From the NCBI RefSeq assembly GCF_004912195.1, contig NZ_STGW01000002.1, positions 210,989 through 267,802 of the forward strand: a DNA stretch of 56,814 bases. The letters run 5' to 3'. Of this stretch, positions 33,263 through 42,316 are shown piece after piece. A model generated the notes under the pieces. It ran no database searches. It was not told the origin of the DNA and worked only from the letters and a program-made list of their open reading frames with translations. The stretch's first letter is position 1. Each line of letters begins with the position of its first letter. Position numbers and translations under genes: made by a program. The stretch is from Nocardioides caeni. GTDB lineage: Bacteria; Actinomycetota; Actinomycetes; Propionibacteriales; Nocardioidaceae.

Positions 33263-33709
33263 TCAGGCCTCGGCGGCGGCCTTGAGCGACGCCAGCCCCT
33301 TCTGGAAGTCCTTCGCGATGGCCTTGTCGAAGAACAGCTTGCCGAGGACTGCGAACACCACGCTGCGCTCGCCGCTCATCGTCCAGGCGACTCGCGTGCG
33401 GTCACCGACCTCGGTGAGGTCGAAGGTCACCACGTTGCGTGCCTTGAACGGCTTGAGGAACTCGAGGTCGACCACCACCTGCTCGGGAGCGATCGAGGTG
33501 TAGCTCATCCGGCCCTCGCCGGCCTTCTTGTTGCCCGACCAGGCGTACGTCGCGCCGACGCCCTGGCCGTCGTAGGTGCGCTTCAGGTCGGGGTCGAGGC
33601 CCTCCCAGGGGGACCACTTCGTCCACTCCGGGAACTCGGCGACCAGCGCGTGGACGGTGGCGACCGGCGCCGCGATGGTCGTCTCATGGGTCTGGGAGAA
33701 GGCGGGCAT
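33263..33709 (-). CDS. SRPBCC-family (polyketide cyclase/START-like) protein
   Basis: 148 aa. It has a helix-grip fold typical of the SRPBCC superfamily: ETTIAAPVATVHALVAEFPEWTKWSPWEGLDP at the N-terminus, a beta-sheet core (YAWSGNKKAGEGRMSYTSIAPEQVVVDLEFLKPFKARNVVTFDL) and a long C-terminal helix. Members bind small hydrophobic ligands. It starts the gene run into ilvD at 33225 only 37 bp away, but no functional link is evident. Confidence 0.9.
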   Translation of the reverse strand: MPAFSQTHETTIAAPVATVHALVAEFPEWTKWSPWEGLDPDLKRTYDGQGVGATYAWSGNKKAGEGRMSYTSIAPEQVVVDLEFLKPFKARNVVTFDLTEVGDRTRVAWTMSGERSVVFAVLGKLFFDKAIAKDFQKGLASLKAAAEA

Positions 33710-33718
33710 GGCGCGACC

Positions 33719-34813
33719 CTACTCAGCCCCGGATCGGAACGATCCGACCTTCACCGACATGACGTCGGGGAGATCGGCCGCGATCTGCCGCCAGCTCTCG
33801 CCGTCGTCCGCAGACGCCCAGACCGAGCCGTTGCGGGCGCCGAAGTAGAGGCCGGCCGGGTCGCCGGAGTCGACGCACATCGCGTCGCGCATGACGCCGA
33901 CGTAGAACGCGTCCGGCAGCCCCTCGCCGTACGACGCCCACGACTCCCCCGCGTCGTCGGAGCGCCACACCCGGGCCCGGGCCTCGGGCGGGTAGCGACG
34001 CTCGCCACCGCCGAGCGGGAACACCCAGATGGTGTCCGGCCGGTGGGGGTGGACGACGATCGGGAACCCGAAGTCGCTGGGCAGCTCGTCGCCGATCGAG
34101 GTCCACGACCCGCCCTCGTCGTCGGAACGGTAGACGCCGCCGTGGTTCTGCGCATAGAGGCGCTCGGGCCGCGCGGGATGGCGGGTGACCTTGTGGACGC
34201 ACTGCCCGAACTCCGGGTAGCGCTGCTCCTCGGGCAGGAAGTCGGCGCGGATGCCCTGGTTGCGCGGCGCCCAGGAGCCACCGCCGTCGCGGGTCTGGTA
34301 GACGCCGCCCGTGGAGATGGCGACGGTGAGCGAGTCGGCGTCGGTGGGGTGCGGCAGGACGGTGTGGAACGCCTGGCCGCCGAAACCCTCGCCCCACTCA
34401 GCACGGTGCGGGTGGTTCCACAGGCCCTCCTCGAGCGCGAAGCTGGCGCCGCCGTCGCGGGAGGTGAAGACCGCGCCCGGCTCGGTGCCGGCGTGCAGGA
34501 CGCCGGGGTCGGTGCCGGGGACGATCTGCCAGATCCGCTCGAGGGTGGCGCCGGCGCCCTCGGGGAACCGGACGGCACCGTTGGGTGTCTCCTGCCAGGT
34601 CTCGCCCAGGTCCTCGGACCAGCGCAGCTGGGGGCCGAGCCAGCTCGACGACGCTCCGGAGAAGAGCCGTGGCGTCGCGCCGCGGGTGTCGACCAGGCAG
34701 GAGTAGACCTCCTCCATGTCGTGGTGGGGCCCGGTGAAGCTCCAGTCGGCGCGGTCCTCGGACCGTCCGACCCACAGTCCCTTGCGGGTCCCGATCATCA
34801 GGATCGTCGTCAT
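33719..34813 (-). CDS. BNR/WD40-like repeat protein (sialidase-fold)
   Basis: 364 aa, ATG at 34813 with GAGGAGA upstream; the open frame continues to 35650 but the family starts here. Repeated Asp-box motifs (SEDLGETW, SRDGGASF, TRDGGGSW, SDDEGGSW, SDDAGESW, SADDGESW) mark a beta-propeller of the BNR/exo-alpha-sialidase-like type. No signal peptide is seen and sialidase catalytic residues are not evident, so a non-enzymatic or unknown role is likely. It is divergent from the small gene at 34967; a palindrome lies in the shared promoter. Confidence 0.88.
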   Translation of the reverse strand: MTTILMIGTRKGLWVGRSEDRADWSFTGPHHDMEEVYSCLVDTRGATPRLFSGASSSWLGPQLRWSEDLGETWQETPNGAVRFPEGAGATLERIWQIVPGTDPGVLHAGTEPGAVFTSRDGGASFALEEGLWNHPHRAEWGEGFGGQAFHTVLPHPTDADSLTVAISTGGVYQTRDGGGSWAPRNQGIRADFLPEEQRYPEFGQCVHKVTRHPARPERLYAQNHGGVYRSDDEGGSWTSIGDELPSDFGFPIVVHPHRPDTIWVFPLGGGERRYPPEARARVWRSDDAGESWASYGEGLPDAFYVGVMRDAMCVDSGDPAGLYFGARNGSVWASADDGESWRQIAADLPDVMSVKVGSFRSGAE

Positions 34814-34884
34814 CGCAGTCTCCTCGCCGTCGCTCGCTCGTAGGCCTCGACCAGACTGACCGACGACGGCGGTCGATGTCATCG

Positions 34885-34907
34885 GTCGAGCGCGAATTGC
34901 GCTCGAC
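34885..34907. promoter_or_regulatory. Perfect palindrome in the 34813/34967 divergent promoter
   Basis: GTCGAGCGC (34885-34893) and GCGCTCGAC (34899-34907) are exact complements around GAATT. It is centred between two divergent genes, the usual place of a dimeric repressor operator. No regulator for it can be named. Confidence 0.5.
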
Positions 34908-34917
34908 TTGTTGTCTA

Positions 34918-34935
34918 CGTGGTCTCCACGGATGT
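34918..34935. promoter_or_regulatory. CGTGGTC motif shared with the LAL regulator promoter
   Basis: CGTGGTCTCCACGGATGT here resembles CGTGGTCCACGCGGATGT at 38289-38306, sharing the CGTGGTC and CGGATGT ends. It lies about 31 bp before the gene at 34967. It may be a binding site of the LuxR-type regulator encoded next door. Confidence 0.35.
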
Positions 34936-34966
34936 ACGACGCCCGCGCGGCCGGGAGCCTTGATGC

Positions 34967-35308
34967 ATGACCACGCTGGTGCTGACCCTCGGCCTCGACC
35001 CGGACCGCAGTCCGGCGACCCTCGAGCGCCTCCGGGCCGAGGTGGCGCCGTGGCTGCGCCGCCTCCCGGGGTTCGTGACCAGCCGCTGGCTGCTGGGCAC
35101 CGAGCGCGATCACTGCACCGTCGTGATCGACATCGCGGAGGCGACAGACCCGGCCGAACCGGCTGACGAGGACCGGCCGACCTCCGTCGAGGTGATCCGC
35201 AAGGCGCTCGAGGCCCGCACCGCCGACCCGGCGCGATCGTGGTGGTGCGAACGGGTCGAGGTCGCCGACGACCTGCACCTCGCCGAGCGCCCCACCGTCG
35301 CCATGTAG
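34967..35308 (+). CDS. Small protein, possible dimeric alpha/beta barrel
   Basis: 113 aa, ATG at 34967 with GGGAG nine bases upstream. The pattern LVLTLGLDPDRSPATLERLRAEVAPWLRRLPGFVTSRWLLGTERDHCTVVIDIAEA (strand, helix, strand ending in LPGF) is that of the antibiotic-biosynthesis-monooxygenase/dimeric alpha-beta barrel fold, but catalytic residues cannot be checked by eye. No signal peptide. It is divergent from the BNR protein and is followed convergently by the LAL regulator. Confidence 0.7.
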   Translation: MTTLVLTLGLDPDRSPATLERLRAEVAPWLRRLPGFVTSRWLLGTERDHCTVVIDIAEATDPAEPADEDRPTSVEVIRKALEARTADPARSWWCERVEVADDLHLAERPTVAM

Positions 35309-35388
35309 CCACCGCATCGGGTGGGCCGCGGCCATGTGGGGACCGCGGCCCAGCCGATGCCGGCCGATGCCGGCTGATGCCGGCTGAG

Positions 35389-38346
35389 TCAGGACACCAG
35401 GCGCGCCAGGCCCGCGCGATCGGCGCAGCCCGTCCGGTGCAGCAGTCGCGTCACGTGCGTCTCGACGGTGCGGACCGAGAGATGGAGCCGGGCCGCGACG
35501 TCCTTGTTGGACAGACCGGTCACGACGAGCTCCAGTACGTCGTACTCCCGGGCCGTGACCCCCAGTCGCTGCAGCTCGACCGGCACCCGGCCACTGCCGA
35601 CGGCCTTGCGGGGGACGGCGAAGCCCGCGTCGCGCATGGCCACCCGGCACACCGAGGCTGCCCCGGCGAGGCCGTAGTCAACGAAGCCGTCGAGGACGTG
35701 GCGGAACCAGCGCTCGGGATCGCCCCAGCCGTCGCGGGCAGCCGCGCCGGCGACGAGGAAACGGGCATTGAGCTCGAGCCACGGCTCCCGGCCCGGCATC
35801 GCCCACTCCGCGTCGGCGAAGGCCTGCTCGGCCTCGACGGCGCGCCCCTCGCGCCCCAGGGCGATGGCATCGGCATAGCGCAGTGCGAAGTGGTTGTGGG
35901 GGCTGTTGGACTGCGGCCCGGACCGGATCTCCTCGCGGGCATCGGCACCGTCGCCGGTCAACGCGGTCTCCAGCAGCGCCCACAGCCCGCGCAGGGAGAA
36001 CGGGGTCGACGGCACCTCGCGGTGATAGGTCATCGCCTCACCCAGCTGGGCGAGAGCGTCCGCGTGGCGGCCGTGCGCGAGCGCCACCAGCCCCCGGACG
36101 TGCCCCGGGACCCCGACGCGACGGATCCCCTCGTCCATCGGGTGGGAGCGGGCGCGCTCGATCTCCGCCTCCATCTGGTCGGCCTCGCCCGCGAGGCCGT
36201 GGGTGGCGGCGCGCAGCAGGTGCGCGGTGGCGAGATCGGGCAACCGGAGGCGCGCCATCATCTCGATCGCGTTGTCGATCGCCGTCTGGGCAGCGGCGAG
36301 GTCCAGGTAGCGCAGGCGGACGAGGTTGAGCTCGAGCTCGATGCGCGCAGCGGTGGCGATCGCCCCGAGCTCCAGGGCCGCCGCCCGGGCGGCCACCAGA
36401 CGCTCCTCGGTCGGACGGCGACCAGCGAGCTCGAGCGCTCCCAGGGCGGCCAGGAGCCGACAGCGCCACAGCGGCAGCCCGTGCTCGTCAGCGAGCCGGA
36501 ACCCGGACTCGAAGGCCTCCTCCGCGCCCACGTAGTCACGCGCCCGCAGCGCGCGGCCCAGCACCTCCCACGCCTCGCACGACACCTCGACACGGGCGCC
36601 GTCGGCGACCTCGAGCGCCAGGCGGGCCTGCTCGACCGCACGTCGGTCGTCCTGTCGGCCCAGCGCCAGCCGTGCGGCCAGGACGGCCTCCTCGACCGGA
36701 TCGTGCCCCGTCACGGCACCCAGCGCTGCCGCCGCCTCGTCCCACCGGCCACCGGCGAGCAGCGCCCGCGTCAGCCGTAGTCGCGCGGCGGCCAGCCGTG
36801 GCGGGTCGTCCACCAGGTCCGCGACCAGCTCCTCGCCCGCAGCCACCGCTCGCGGCACGTCACCGGCCTGCGCGTGCACGCCCATCTCGATCTCGCGGGC
36901 CGCGATGTCGAGTACGCCGCCGGCAGGCAGCAGCCGACGGGCGCGGCCCACTGCGTCGAGCGCCGTCGTGAGGGCACCGCGGGCGGCCGCCTGACGAGCC
37001 GCCTCCAGCCAGTGACCGGCCGCGCGCTCGTCCTCTCCGGCCGTCTCGGCGAGCTCGGCGAGCAGCCGCGGCTCCGGGGCGCCGTCACCCGCGACGGCCA
37101 GCGCGTCGGCCAGGCTCGCCGCCAACCGGGACCGATCGGGCGCGAGCAGCCCGTCGAGAACGGCCTCGCGGGTCAACGCGTGGCGGAACGCGAAGCCGTC
37201 CGGCACGACGATGTCGACCAGTCGTTGGGCCCGCAGCTCACGGAAGGCGTCCGCGACCGCGGCCTCGCCGAGTCCGGTGGCGTGGGCGACGACCCTCCAG
37301 TCGAACTCCGTGCCGAGCATGGCGGAGGCGGCCGCGACCTCGCGGGCATCCCCACCTGCGCGGGAGAGCCGGTCCTCGACCGAGCGGACGAACGGACGAG
37401 GCACCACCAGGTCGAGCTGCTGGGCCAAGTGCCAGGCGCCGTCCTCCTGCACCAGCACGCGGCGGTCGATCAGGTCGGCCAGGATCTCCTCGGCGAAGAG
37501 CGGATATCCGGCACCGAACCGGCCGACCCAGGCGAGCAGCTCCTCCGGAGCGTCGGCGGCCAGACAGGCGCGAGCCAGTTCCGCGCCCTCGCCCGGTGTC
37601 AGGGGCCCCAGGGTGAGCGTCTCGGCGGCGCCGCGCGCCGTGAGCGCGCCCATCAGCGCCGTCACCGCAGGTGTGTCGTGCTGCCGGGCGGTCGCCACGA
37701 CCATGAGCGGCAGGTCGACGGCGTTGTCGGCGACGTACTCGAGCACCTCGAGCGTCTCCGGGTCCGACCAGTGCAGGTCCTCGAGCACCAGCAGCATGCC
37801 CGGACCCGGCAGCGCCCGGGCCAGTCGCAGCAGGCCCTCGGCGATGAGCATCACGGGCGCGGAGCCGTCGTCGGTGCCCTGTCCGAGCTGGGGCACCAGC
37901 CTCCCCAGCGCCGGGAGGTACGGCGCCAGGTGGGCGTCGTCCGGGACCTCGGCCGTGCGCGACCACCGCAGCAGCGCCTCACCGAGCGGACGCAACGCGG
38001 CGGGGGTGTCGGCGAGGACGGCCCGTCCGGTGAGGACGGTGACGCCGGCCGACGCGGCATCGGCCGCGACGGTGGCGACGAGCCGGGACTTCCCGATCCC
38101 GGGGTCGCCCAGGACGCACCACACCGATCCGCGACTCCCGGAGAGCGCGGCGAGGCCGGTCCCGAGTCGCGCGAGCTCGGCGGTGCGGGACACGAGCACC
38201 GGACTGCGCACGGATCGCATCGTAGGGCGCCGCGGCCGTTCGCGGGTGCTGCCGGTGACGTTGGCTGCGTGGTCACCGGCGTTGGTTGCGTGGTCCACGC
38301 GGATGTGGACCGCGGTCCCGGACGACGAGTCTGGGGTCATCTCCAC
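35389..38346 (-). CDS. Large ATP-binding LuxR-family (LAL) regulator
   Basis: 985 aa from the outermost start (38346); an ATG at 38220 would give 943 aa and fits the family better, because LAL proteins begin just before the ATPase domain. Domains: AAA/STAND module near the N-terminus with Walker A GDPGIGKSRLV and Walker B LLVLEDLHW; a long TPR-like helical middle; C-terminal LuxR helix-turn-helix (LGVTAREYDVLELVVTGLSNKDVAARLHLSVRTVETHVTRLL). LAL proteins are MalT-like ATP-dependent activators often controlling secondary metabolism. Codons between the two starts are GC-rich but also contain tandem operator-like repeats, so the start stays open. It is divergent from the secreted protein gene at 38468. 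Confidence 0.9.
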   Translation of the reverse strand: MEMTPDSSSGTAVHIRVDHATNAGDHAANVTGSTRERPRRPTMRSVRSPVLVSRTAELARLGTGLAALSGSRGSVWCVLGDPGIGKSRLVATVAADAASAGVTVLTGRAVLADTPAALRPLGEALLRWSRTAEVPDDAHLAPYLPALGRLVPQLGQGTDDGSAPVMLIAEGLLRLARALPGPGMLLVLEDLHWSDPETLEVLEYVADNAVDLPLMVVATARQHDTPAVTALMGALTARGAAETLTLGPLTPGEGAELARACLAADAPEELLAWVGRFGAGYPLFAEEILADLIDRRVLVQEDGAWHLAQQLDLVVPRPFVRSVEDRLSRAGGDAREVAAASAMLGTEFDWRVVAHATGLGEAAVADAFRELRAQRLVDIVVPDGFAFRHALTREAVLDGLLAPDRSRLAASLADALAVAGDGAPEPRLLAELAETAGEDERAAGHWLEAARQAAARGALTTALDAVGRARRLLPAGGVLDIAAREIEMGVHAQAGDVPRAVAAGEELVADLVDDPPRLAAARLRLTRALLAGGRWDEAAAALGAVTGHDPVEEAVLAARLALGRQDDRRAVEQARLALEVADGARVEVSCEAWEVLGRALRARDYVGAEEAFESGFRLADEHGLPLWRCRLLAALGALELAGRRPTEERLVAARAAALELGAIATAARIELELNLVRLRYLDLAAAQTAIDNAIEMMARLRLPDLATAHLLRAATHGLAGEADQMEAEIERARSHPMDEGIRRVGVPGHVRGLVALAHGRHADALAQLGEAMTYHREVPSTPFSLRGLWALLETALTGDGADAREEIRSGPQSNSPHNHFALRYADAIALGREGRAVEAEQAFADAEWAMPGREPWLELNARFLVAGAAARDGWGDPERWFRHVLDGFVDYGLAGAASVCRVAMRDAGFAVPRKAVGSGRVPVELQRLGVTAREYDVLELVVTGLSNKDVAARLHLSVRTVETHVTRLLHRTGCADRAGLARLVS
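38261..38306. repeat. Tandem 21-bp repeat at the LAL regulator 5' end
   Basis: Two copies begin TTGGCTGCGTGGTC (38261-38281) and TTGGTTGCGTGGTC (38282-38302) and agree at about 16 of 21 positions. The second runs into a CGCGGATGT tail like that at 34918-34935. If translation starts at 38220 the repeats lie upstream of the gene as a promoter element; if it starts at 38346 they encode the peptide repeat DHATNAG-DHAANVTG. Confidence 0.5.
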
Positions 38347-38467
38347 CGACAGGCCACGGATGTCCCGTGAGAAAAGTGCAAGGTCCGTCGGTCAGGACGC
38401 TCCCACCAGCAGGTCGGACACCAACCCGGGCCGCCCGACCCGGCCCTCCCAGCGAAAGGCACCCCCC

Positions 38468-40390
38468 ATGCGCACCAAGGTCCTCGGAATCGCCGCGGCC
38501 GCTGTCGCCGCCAGCTCACTCACGCTCGGCCTCCACGCAGCCCCCGCCGGCGCCGCCGCCGGGATCGACGGCGGCAACATCAGCCTGGTCGGCGCCCTGC
38601 CCACGGAGGTGGACGTGACGGCGACCGCGCCCGGCAACGCGGTCGCGGTGTGGGTCAAGCCGGTCGTCGGCGGCGAGCGGATCTATGCCTCCCACGCCGT
38701 CCGCGGCTCGTGGGGCCTGCCGATCAACGTCATCCACAGCGTGGCGACGGCGGTCGAGAACCTGCACGTCGTGGGCAACGAGAAGGGCGACGTCGCGGCC
38801 GTGTGGACCCAGACCATCAACGGCGAGGAGCGGGTGCGCTCCGCGCGCTACGTCGGCGGCGGCCAGTGGGACGGCCCCGCGACGCTCAGCGCGTCCGACA
38901 CCACCGGCATCAACGACACTGCGGCGGCCATGGACGCCTCCGGGCGCGTCCACGTCGTCATCGAGGCGGAGGTGGACTCCGCCGACCCGGTCCGCTCCGC
39001 GCTGTGGGCCAAGGAGGCCGCCCCGGTGCTCGGCGAGGTGAGCGGGCGCGGGACCGACCCGTCGCTCGACGTGGCACCTGACGGGACGGCGCTGGTCGGC
39101 TTCCACGACTCCAACTTCGGCTCACCGGAGGTCGAGGTCTCCCGCCGCACGCCGGGCACCGACTGGACCGACCCCGACCCGGTCCTGTGGCCGGACGACG
39201 CGCGCGCTCCGCAGGTCGGCATCGCCGACAACGGCACCGGCACCATCGTCTTCCGCGGCACGGAGGGCGGCATCGACCGTGTCGTGTCGGCCAAGGTCAC
39301 CGCGGCGGGCCTGGCGGGCGGCCCAGACATCGTCTCCGCCCCCGGCATCGACACCTCCCGTCCTTCGCTCGACGTGACGGCCGCCGGAACGGCGATCGCG
39401 AGCTGGTCGCAGTTCGACGGCTCGAACTACTCGGTCCTCGCCGCGACCCGGCCGGCGACCAGCGACTTCGGCAACCCGGTCGTCTACGAGGCCGACGCGG
39501 GGACGTCACCGTTCACGATCCCCTTCACCTCCGACGGGAGCCGGCGGGTCGTCGTCCACGACGGCAGCAACCAGCTGACCTTCCGCTACCGCACCAGCGC
39601 CATCCAGCCCCTGACCACCTACGCCGGCGGCATCTCCGAGGGTGAGATCGCAGCGGACGCCGACGGTCAGGGCAACGTGGTGGCGGTCAGCATCGTCGAC
39701 AACGGCGGCGCGTCCTACGTCCAGGCGGACTACCTCGACGTCTCCGGACCGGTCTCGGCCCCCTCCACCGCGATCAAGGCACAGACGCTCAGCACCAGCT
39801 TCCCGGTCGGCTGGACCGCCACCGACGCTCTCTCCCAGGTCGAGTCGACCGACGTCATCGTGAGCACCTCGGCGTGGAACCAGGCGGGCTTCACCGACCC
39901 GGCGGTGGTCGGCAACAACCTGGCCAACGGACCGTTCGACTTCACCGGAGCGCTGGGGCGCACCTACTGCTTCGAGACGCAGTCGATCGACAGTGCCGAC
40001 AACCTCGGCTCCCGCTCGGCGCAGCGCTGCACCACCGTCCCGCTGGACGACAAGCAGCTCGCCGGCTCCGGCTGGACCCGCGCGGCCAAGGCCGGCCACT
40101 TCCAGGGCACCCTGGCCAGCACCACCACCAAGGGACGCCAGCTCGTCCGCTCCGGGGTGAAGGCCCGCCGTCTCGCGCTGGTCGCGACCACCGTCGCCAA
40201 CGGCGGCACCGTCCAGGTGCTCTGGAACAACAAGGTCATCAAGACCATCAGCCTCAAGGGCAAGACCACCAAGAAGAAGCTCATCCCGATCGCGACCTTC
40301 CAGGGCGTCCGCTCCGGCACCGTCAAGATCCGGGTCACCAGCCCGACCGGCCGCCCAGTGCACATCGACGGGCTCGTGGTCGCCAAGTAG
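38468..40390 (+). CDS. Secreted repeat protein (beta-propeller-like)
   Basis: 640 aa, ATG at 38468 with GAAAGG upstream. The signal peptide KVLGIAAAAVAASSLTLGLHAAPAGA is followed by repeated short modules such as GNAVAVWVKPVVGGERIYAS, GDVAAVWTQTINGEERVRSARY, GTALVGFHDSNFG and GTAIASWSQFDGSNY, the pattern of a beta-propeller. From about residue 430 an Ig-like region and a Lys-rich C-terminal segment (SLKGKTTKKKLIPIATFQG) follow. No enzyme motif, LPXTG or transmembrane tail is seen, so it is probably released or wall-bound by charge. It is divergent from the LAL regulator, a likely controller. A terminator follows. Confidence 0.87.
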   Translation: MRTKVLGIAAAAVAASSLTLGLHAAPAGAAAGIDGGNISLVGALPTEVDVTATAPGNAVAVWVKPVVGGERIYASHAVRGSWGLPINVIHSVATAVENLHVVGNEKGDVAAVWTQTINGEERVRSARYVGGGQWDGPATLSASDTTGINDTAAAMDASGRVHVVIEAEVDSADPVRSALWAKEAAPVLGEVSGRGTDPSLDVAPDGTALVGFHDSNFGSPEVEVSRRTPGTDWTDPDPVLWPDDARAPQVGIADNGTGTIVFRGTEGGIDRVVSAKVTAAGLAGGPDIVSAPGIDTSRPSLDVTAAGTAIASWSQFDGSNYSVLAATRPATSDFGNPVVYEADAGTSPFTIPFTSDGSRRVVVHDGSNQLTFRYRTSAIQPLTTYAGGISEGEIAADADGQGNVVAVSIVDNGGASYVQADYLDVSGPVSAPSTAIKAQTLSTSFPVGWTATDALSQVESTDVIVSTSAWNQAGFTDPAVVGNNLANGPFDFTGALGRTYCFETQSIDSADNLGSRSAQRCTTVPLDDKQLAGSGWTRAAKAGHFQGTLASTTTKGRQLVRSGVKARRLALVATTVANGGTVQVLWNNKVIKTISLKGKTTKKKLIPIATFQGVRSGTVKIRVTSPTGRPVHIDGLVVAK

Positions 40391-40412
40391 TCCATCCGCT
40401 CCCACGACCCGA

Positions 40413-40441
40413 GTGGCCGGCTCCCCCGCGGGGCCGGCCAC
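40413..40441 (+). terminator. Hairpin terminator after the secreted protein gene
   Basis: GTGGCCGGCTCCCC (40413-40426) pairs with GGGGCCGGCCAC (40430-40441) with one bulged base and a three-base loop, 23 bp after the stop. No U-tract, as usual here. Confidence 0.65.
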
Positions 40442-40474
40442 TGCGGTGTCTCCGGGGCGTCTACGGTGGGAGCC

Positions 40475-41344
40475 GTGTCCGAGCGTCCCCCACCCGGCCC
40501 GTCGTGGCCGGTGGCCGTGGGCCTCGTCCTGATCGGGATCCTGTCGGTCCAGTTCGGCGCCGGATTCGCCAAGCGGCTCTTCGCCGACCTCGAGCCCGAC
40601 GGCGTGGTCTGGCTGCGCCTGGTGACCAGCGCCGCCGTCCTGCTGCTGTGGGCCCGTCCGCGGCTGCGCGGCCGGTCACGCACGGCGTGGCTGGTGGCCG
40701 CCCGCTACGGCGCCTGCCTCGGCATCATGAACTGGGCCATCTATCAGTCCTTCTCCCGCATCCCGATCGGCGTCGCGGTCACGATCGAGTTCATCGGCCC
40801 GCTCATCCTGGCCGCGGTCGGCTTCCGCCGACCCCGGGACCTGGCGTGGGTGGGCCTGGCCGCCGTCGGCGTGCTGCTGCTCGGCTTCGAGCGCGGCCAC
40901 CTCGACCCCGTCGGCGTCGCCTATGCGCTCCTGGCCGGCGCCGCCTGGGCGGGCTACATCCTCTCCAGCGCGGCCACCGGCCGCGAATGGCCCGGGATCG
41001 ACGGCCTCGCCGTCGCGAGCGTCGTGGCCGTGGTGCTGATCTCGCCGCTCCTCCTCGGCGTCGATGCCGGTGGGCTCACCGACGGCCGGGTGCTGCTCTT
41101 CGGCGCCGCGGTCGGCCTGTTGAGCTCGGTGGTGCCCTACACCGCGGAGCTGTCGGCGCTGCGCACGCTGCCGGCCGCGACGTTCGGCGTCCTGATGAGC
41201 CTCGAGCCGGCCGCCGCGGCGCTGGCCGGTGCGCTGGTGGTGTCGGAGGAGCTCGCCGCCGTCCAGTGGGGGGCGATCGTGTGCGTCGTCGTCGCCAGCA
41301 TCGGAGCGACCCGGGCCACCAGCCGCCCGTTGGTCGGCGCCTGA
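40475..41344 (+). CDS. EamA-family transporter (RhtA-like)
   Basis: 289 aa. A GTG at 40475 is preferred over an earlier in-frame start because GGGAG lies directly upstream and TACGGT, a possible -10 box, seven bases further. Ten hydrophobic segments form two EamA repeats (WPVAVGLVLIGILSVQFGAGFAKRLF at the start; VVPYTAELSALRTLPAATFGVLMSLEPAAAALAGALV in the second half). The latter stretch is typical of RhtA/YbiF-like amino-acid exporters. The substrate is not shown by the sequence. It is followed at short distance by the hydrolase gene. Confidence 0.9.
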   Translation: MSERPPPGPSWPVAVGLVLIGILSVQFGAGFAKRLFADLEPDGVVWLRLVTSAAVLLLWARPRLRGRSRTAWLVAARYGACLGIMNWAIYQSFSRIPIGVAVTIEFIGPLILAAVGFRRPRDLAWVGLAAVGVLLLGFERGHLDPVGVAYALLAGAAWAGYILSSAATGREWPGIDGLAVASVVAVVLISPLLLGVDAGGLTDGRVLLFGAAVGLLSSVVPYTAELSALRTLPAATFGVLMSLEPAAAALAGALVVSEELAAVQWGAIVCVVVASIGATRATSRPLVGA

Positions 41345-41380
41345 CGTCGGAGGGGTCCGACTTCGGGCAGAATCGCCCGC

Positions 41381-42316
41381 ATGGCGACCTCTGCTCCCCG
41401 CCCCGAGGAACGCGTGCGACCGACGTCGCTCGAGTTCCGCGACATCCTGTCCGACGACGGCACCCACGTCCGGGCGTGGACCAACGACCCCGACGGCGTG
41501 ATCGACGGCCCCACCGTCGTGCTCTGCAACGGTCTCGGCACCAACGCCCTGCTCTGGCCGTGGCTGCTCGACCCGGCGTGCGGGATCCGGGTCGTGTCGT
41601 GGAACCACCGCGGCGTCGGCGGATCGGAGCGGCCACGCGACCGCCGCCACCTCGAGATCGAGCACTTCGTCCAGGACGGCCTGTCGGTCATGGATCACTT
41701 CGGCATCGACAACGCCGTCCTGATGGGCTGGTCGATGGGTGTCAACACCGCCTTCGAGATGACCTACCGCCACCCCGAGCGGGTCCGCGGCATCTTCGCC
41801 ATGGCCGGCGTGCCCGGCGACACCTTCTCGACGATGCTGGGGCCCTTCCACCTGCCGCGGCCGGTCGCGCGTCTGGTGACCGTCAACGCCTGCCGTTTCG
41901 CCAAGTACACCGGCTGGATCGCCAGCCCCCTGGTCCGCCGGATCCCGGTCGGCCCCGGACTCATCAACGCGATCGGTCGCACGGGCTTCATGTTCCCGAT
42001 GCCGGATCCCGAGGCCACGGCGATCGGCGTGCAGGAGTTCCTGACGACGCCGGTCGAGTGGTACGCGCGGCTCGCCCTCGGCACGTCGCGGCACCCGCGG
42101 GTGCGGCTGAGCCAGATCCACGTGCCGACGCTGTTCGTCGCGGCGACGTACGACCTGCTGGCGGGGGCACGCGACATGGCGAGCGCCTCGGCGCGTCTCG
42201 CCGAGCGCGGCGAGGAGACCGAGTACGTCGAGCTGCGCGGCTCGCACTTCATCCAGCTGGAGCAGCCCGAGCGGGTGCACGAGCTGCTGCTCGACTTCGT
42301 GCGGCGCGTCGGATGA
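41381..42316 (+). CDS. Alpha/beta hydrolase
   Basis: 311 aa, ATG at 41381. It has an alpha/beta-hydrolase fold: oxyanion-hole region VLCNGLGTNALLWPWL, VVSWNHRGVGGSERP, nucleophile elbow MGWSMGVNTAFEM (Ser), and the C-terminal acid/His strands (HVPTLFVAATYDLLAG; RGSHFIQLEQPERV with the catalytic His). No signal peptide, so it is cytosolic. Substrate unknown; the sequence is of the esterase/haloperoxidase type. It is translationally coupled (ATGA) to the lipoprotein dehydrogenase that follows. Confidence 0.92.
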   Translation: MATSAPRPEERVRPTSLEFRDILSDDGTHVRAWTNDPDGVIDGPTVVLCNGLGTNALLWPWLLDPACGIRVVSWNHRGVGGSERPRDRRHLEIEHFVQDGLSVMDHFGIDNAVLMGWSMGVNTAFEMTYRHPERVRGIFAMAGVPGDTFSTMLGPFHLPRPVARLVTVNACRFAKYTGWIASPLVRRIPVGPGLINAIGRTGFMFPMPDPEATAIGVQEFLTTPVEWYARLALGTSRHPRVRLSQIHVPTLFVAATYDLLAGARDMASASARLAERGEETEYVELRGSHFIQLEQPERVHELLLDFVRRVG

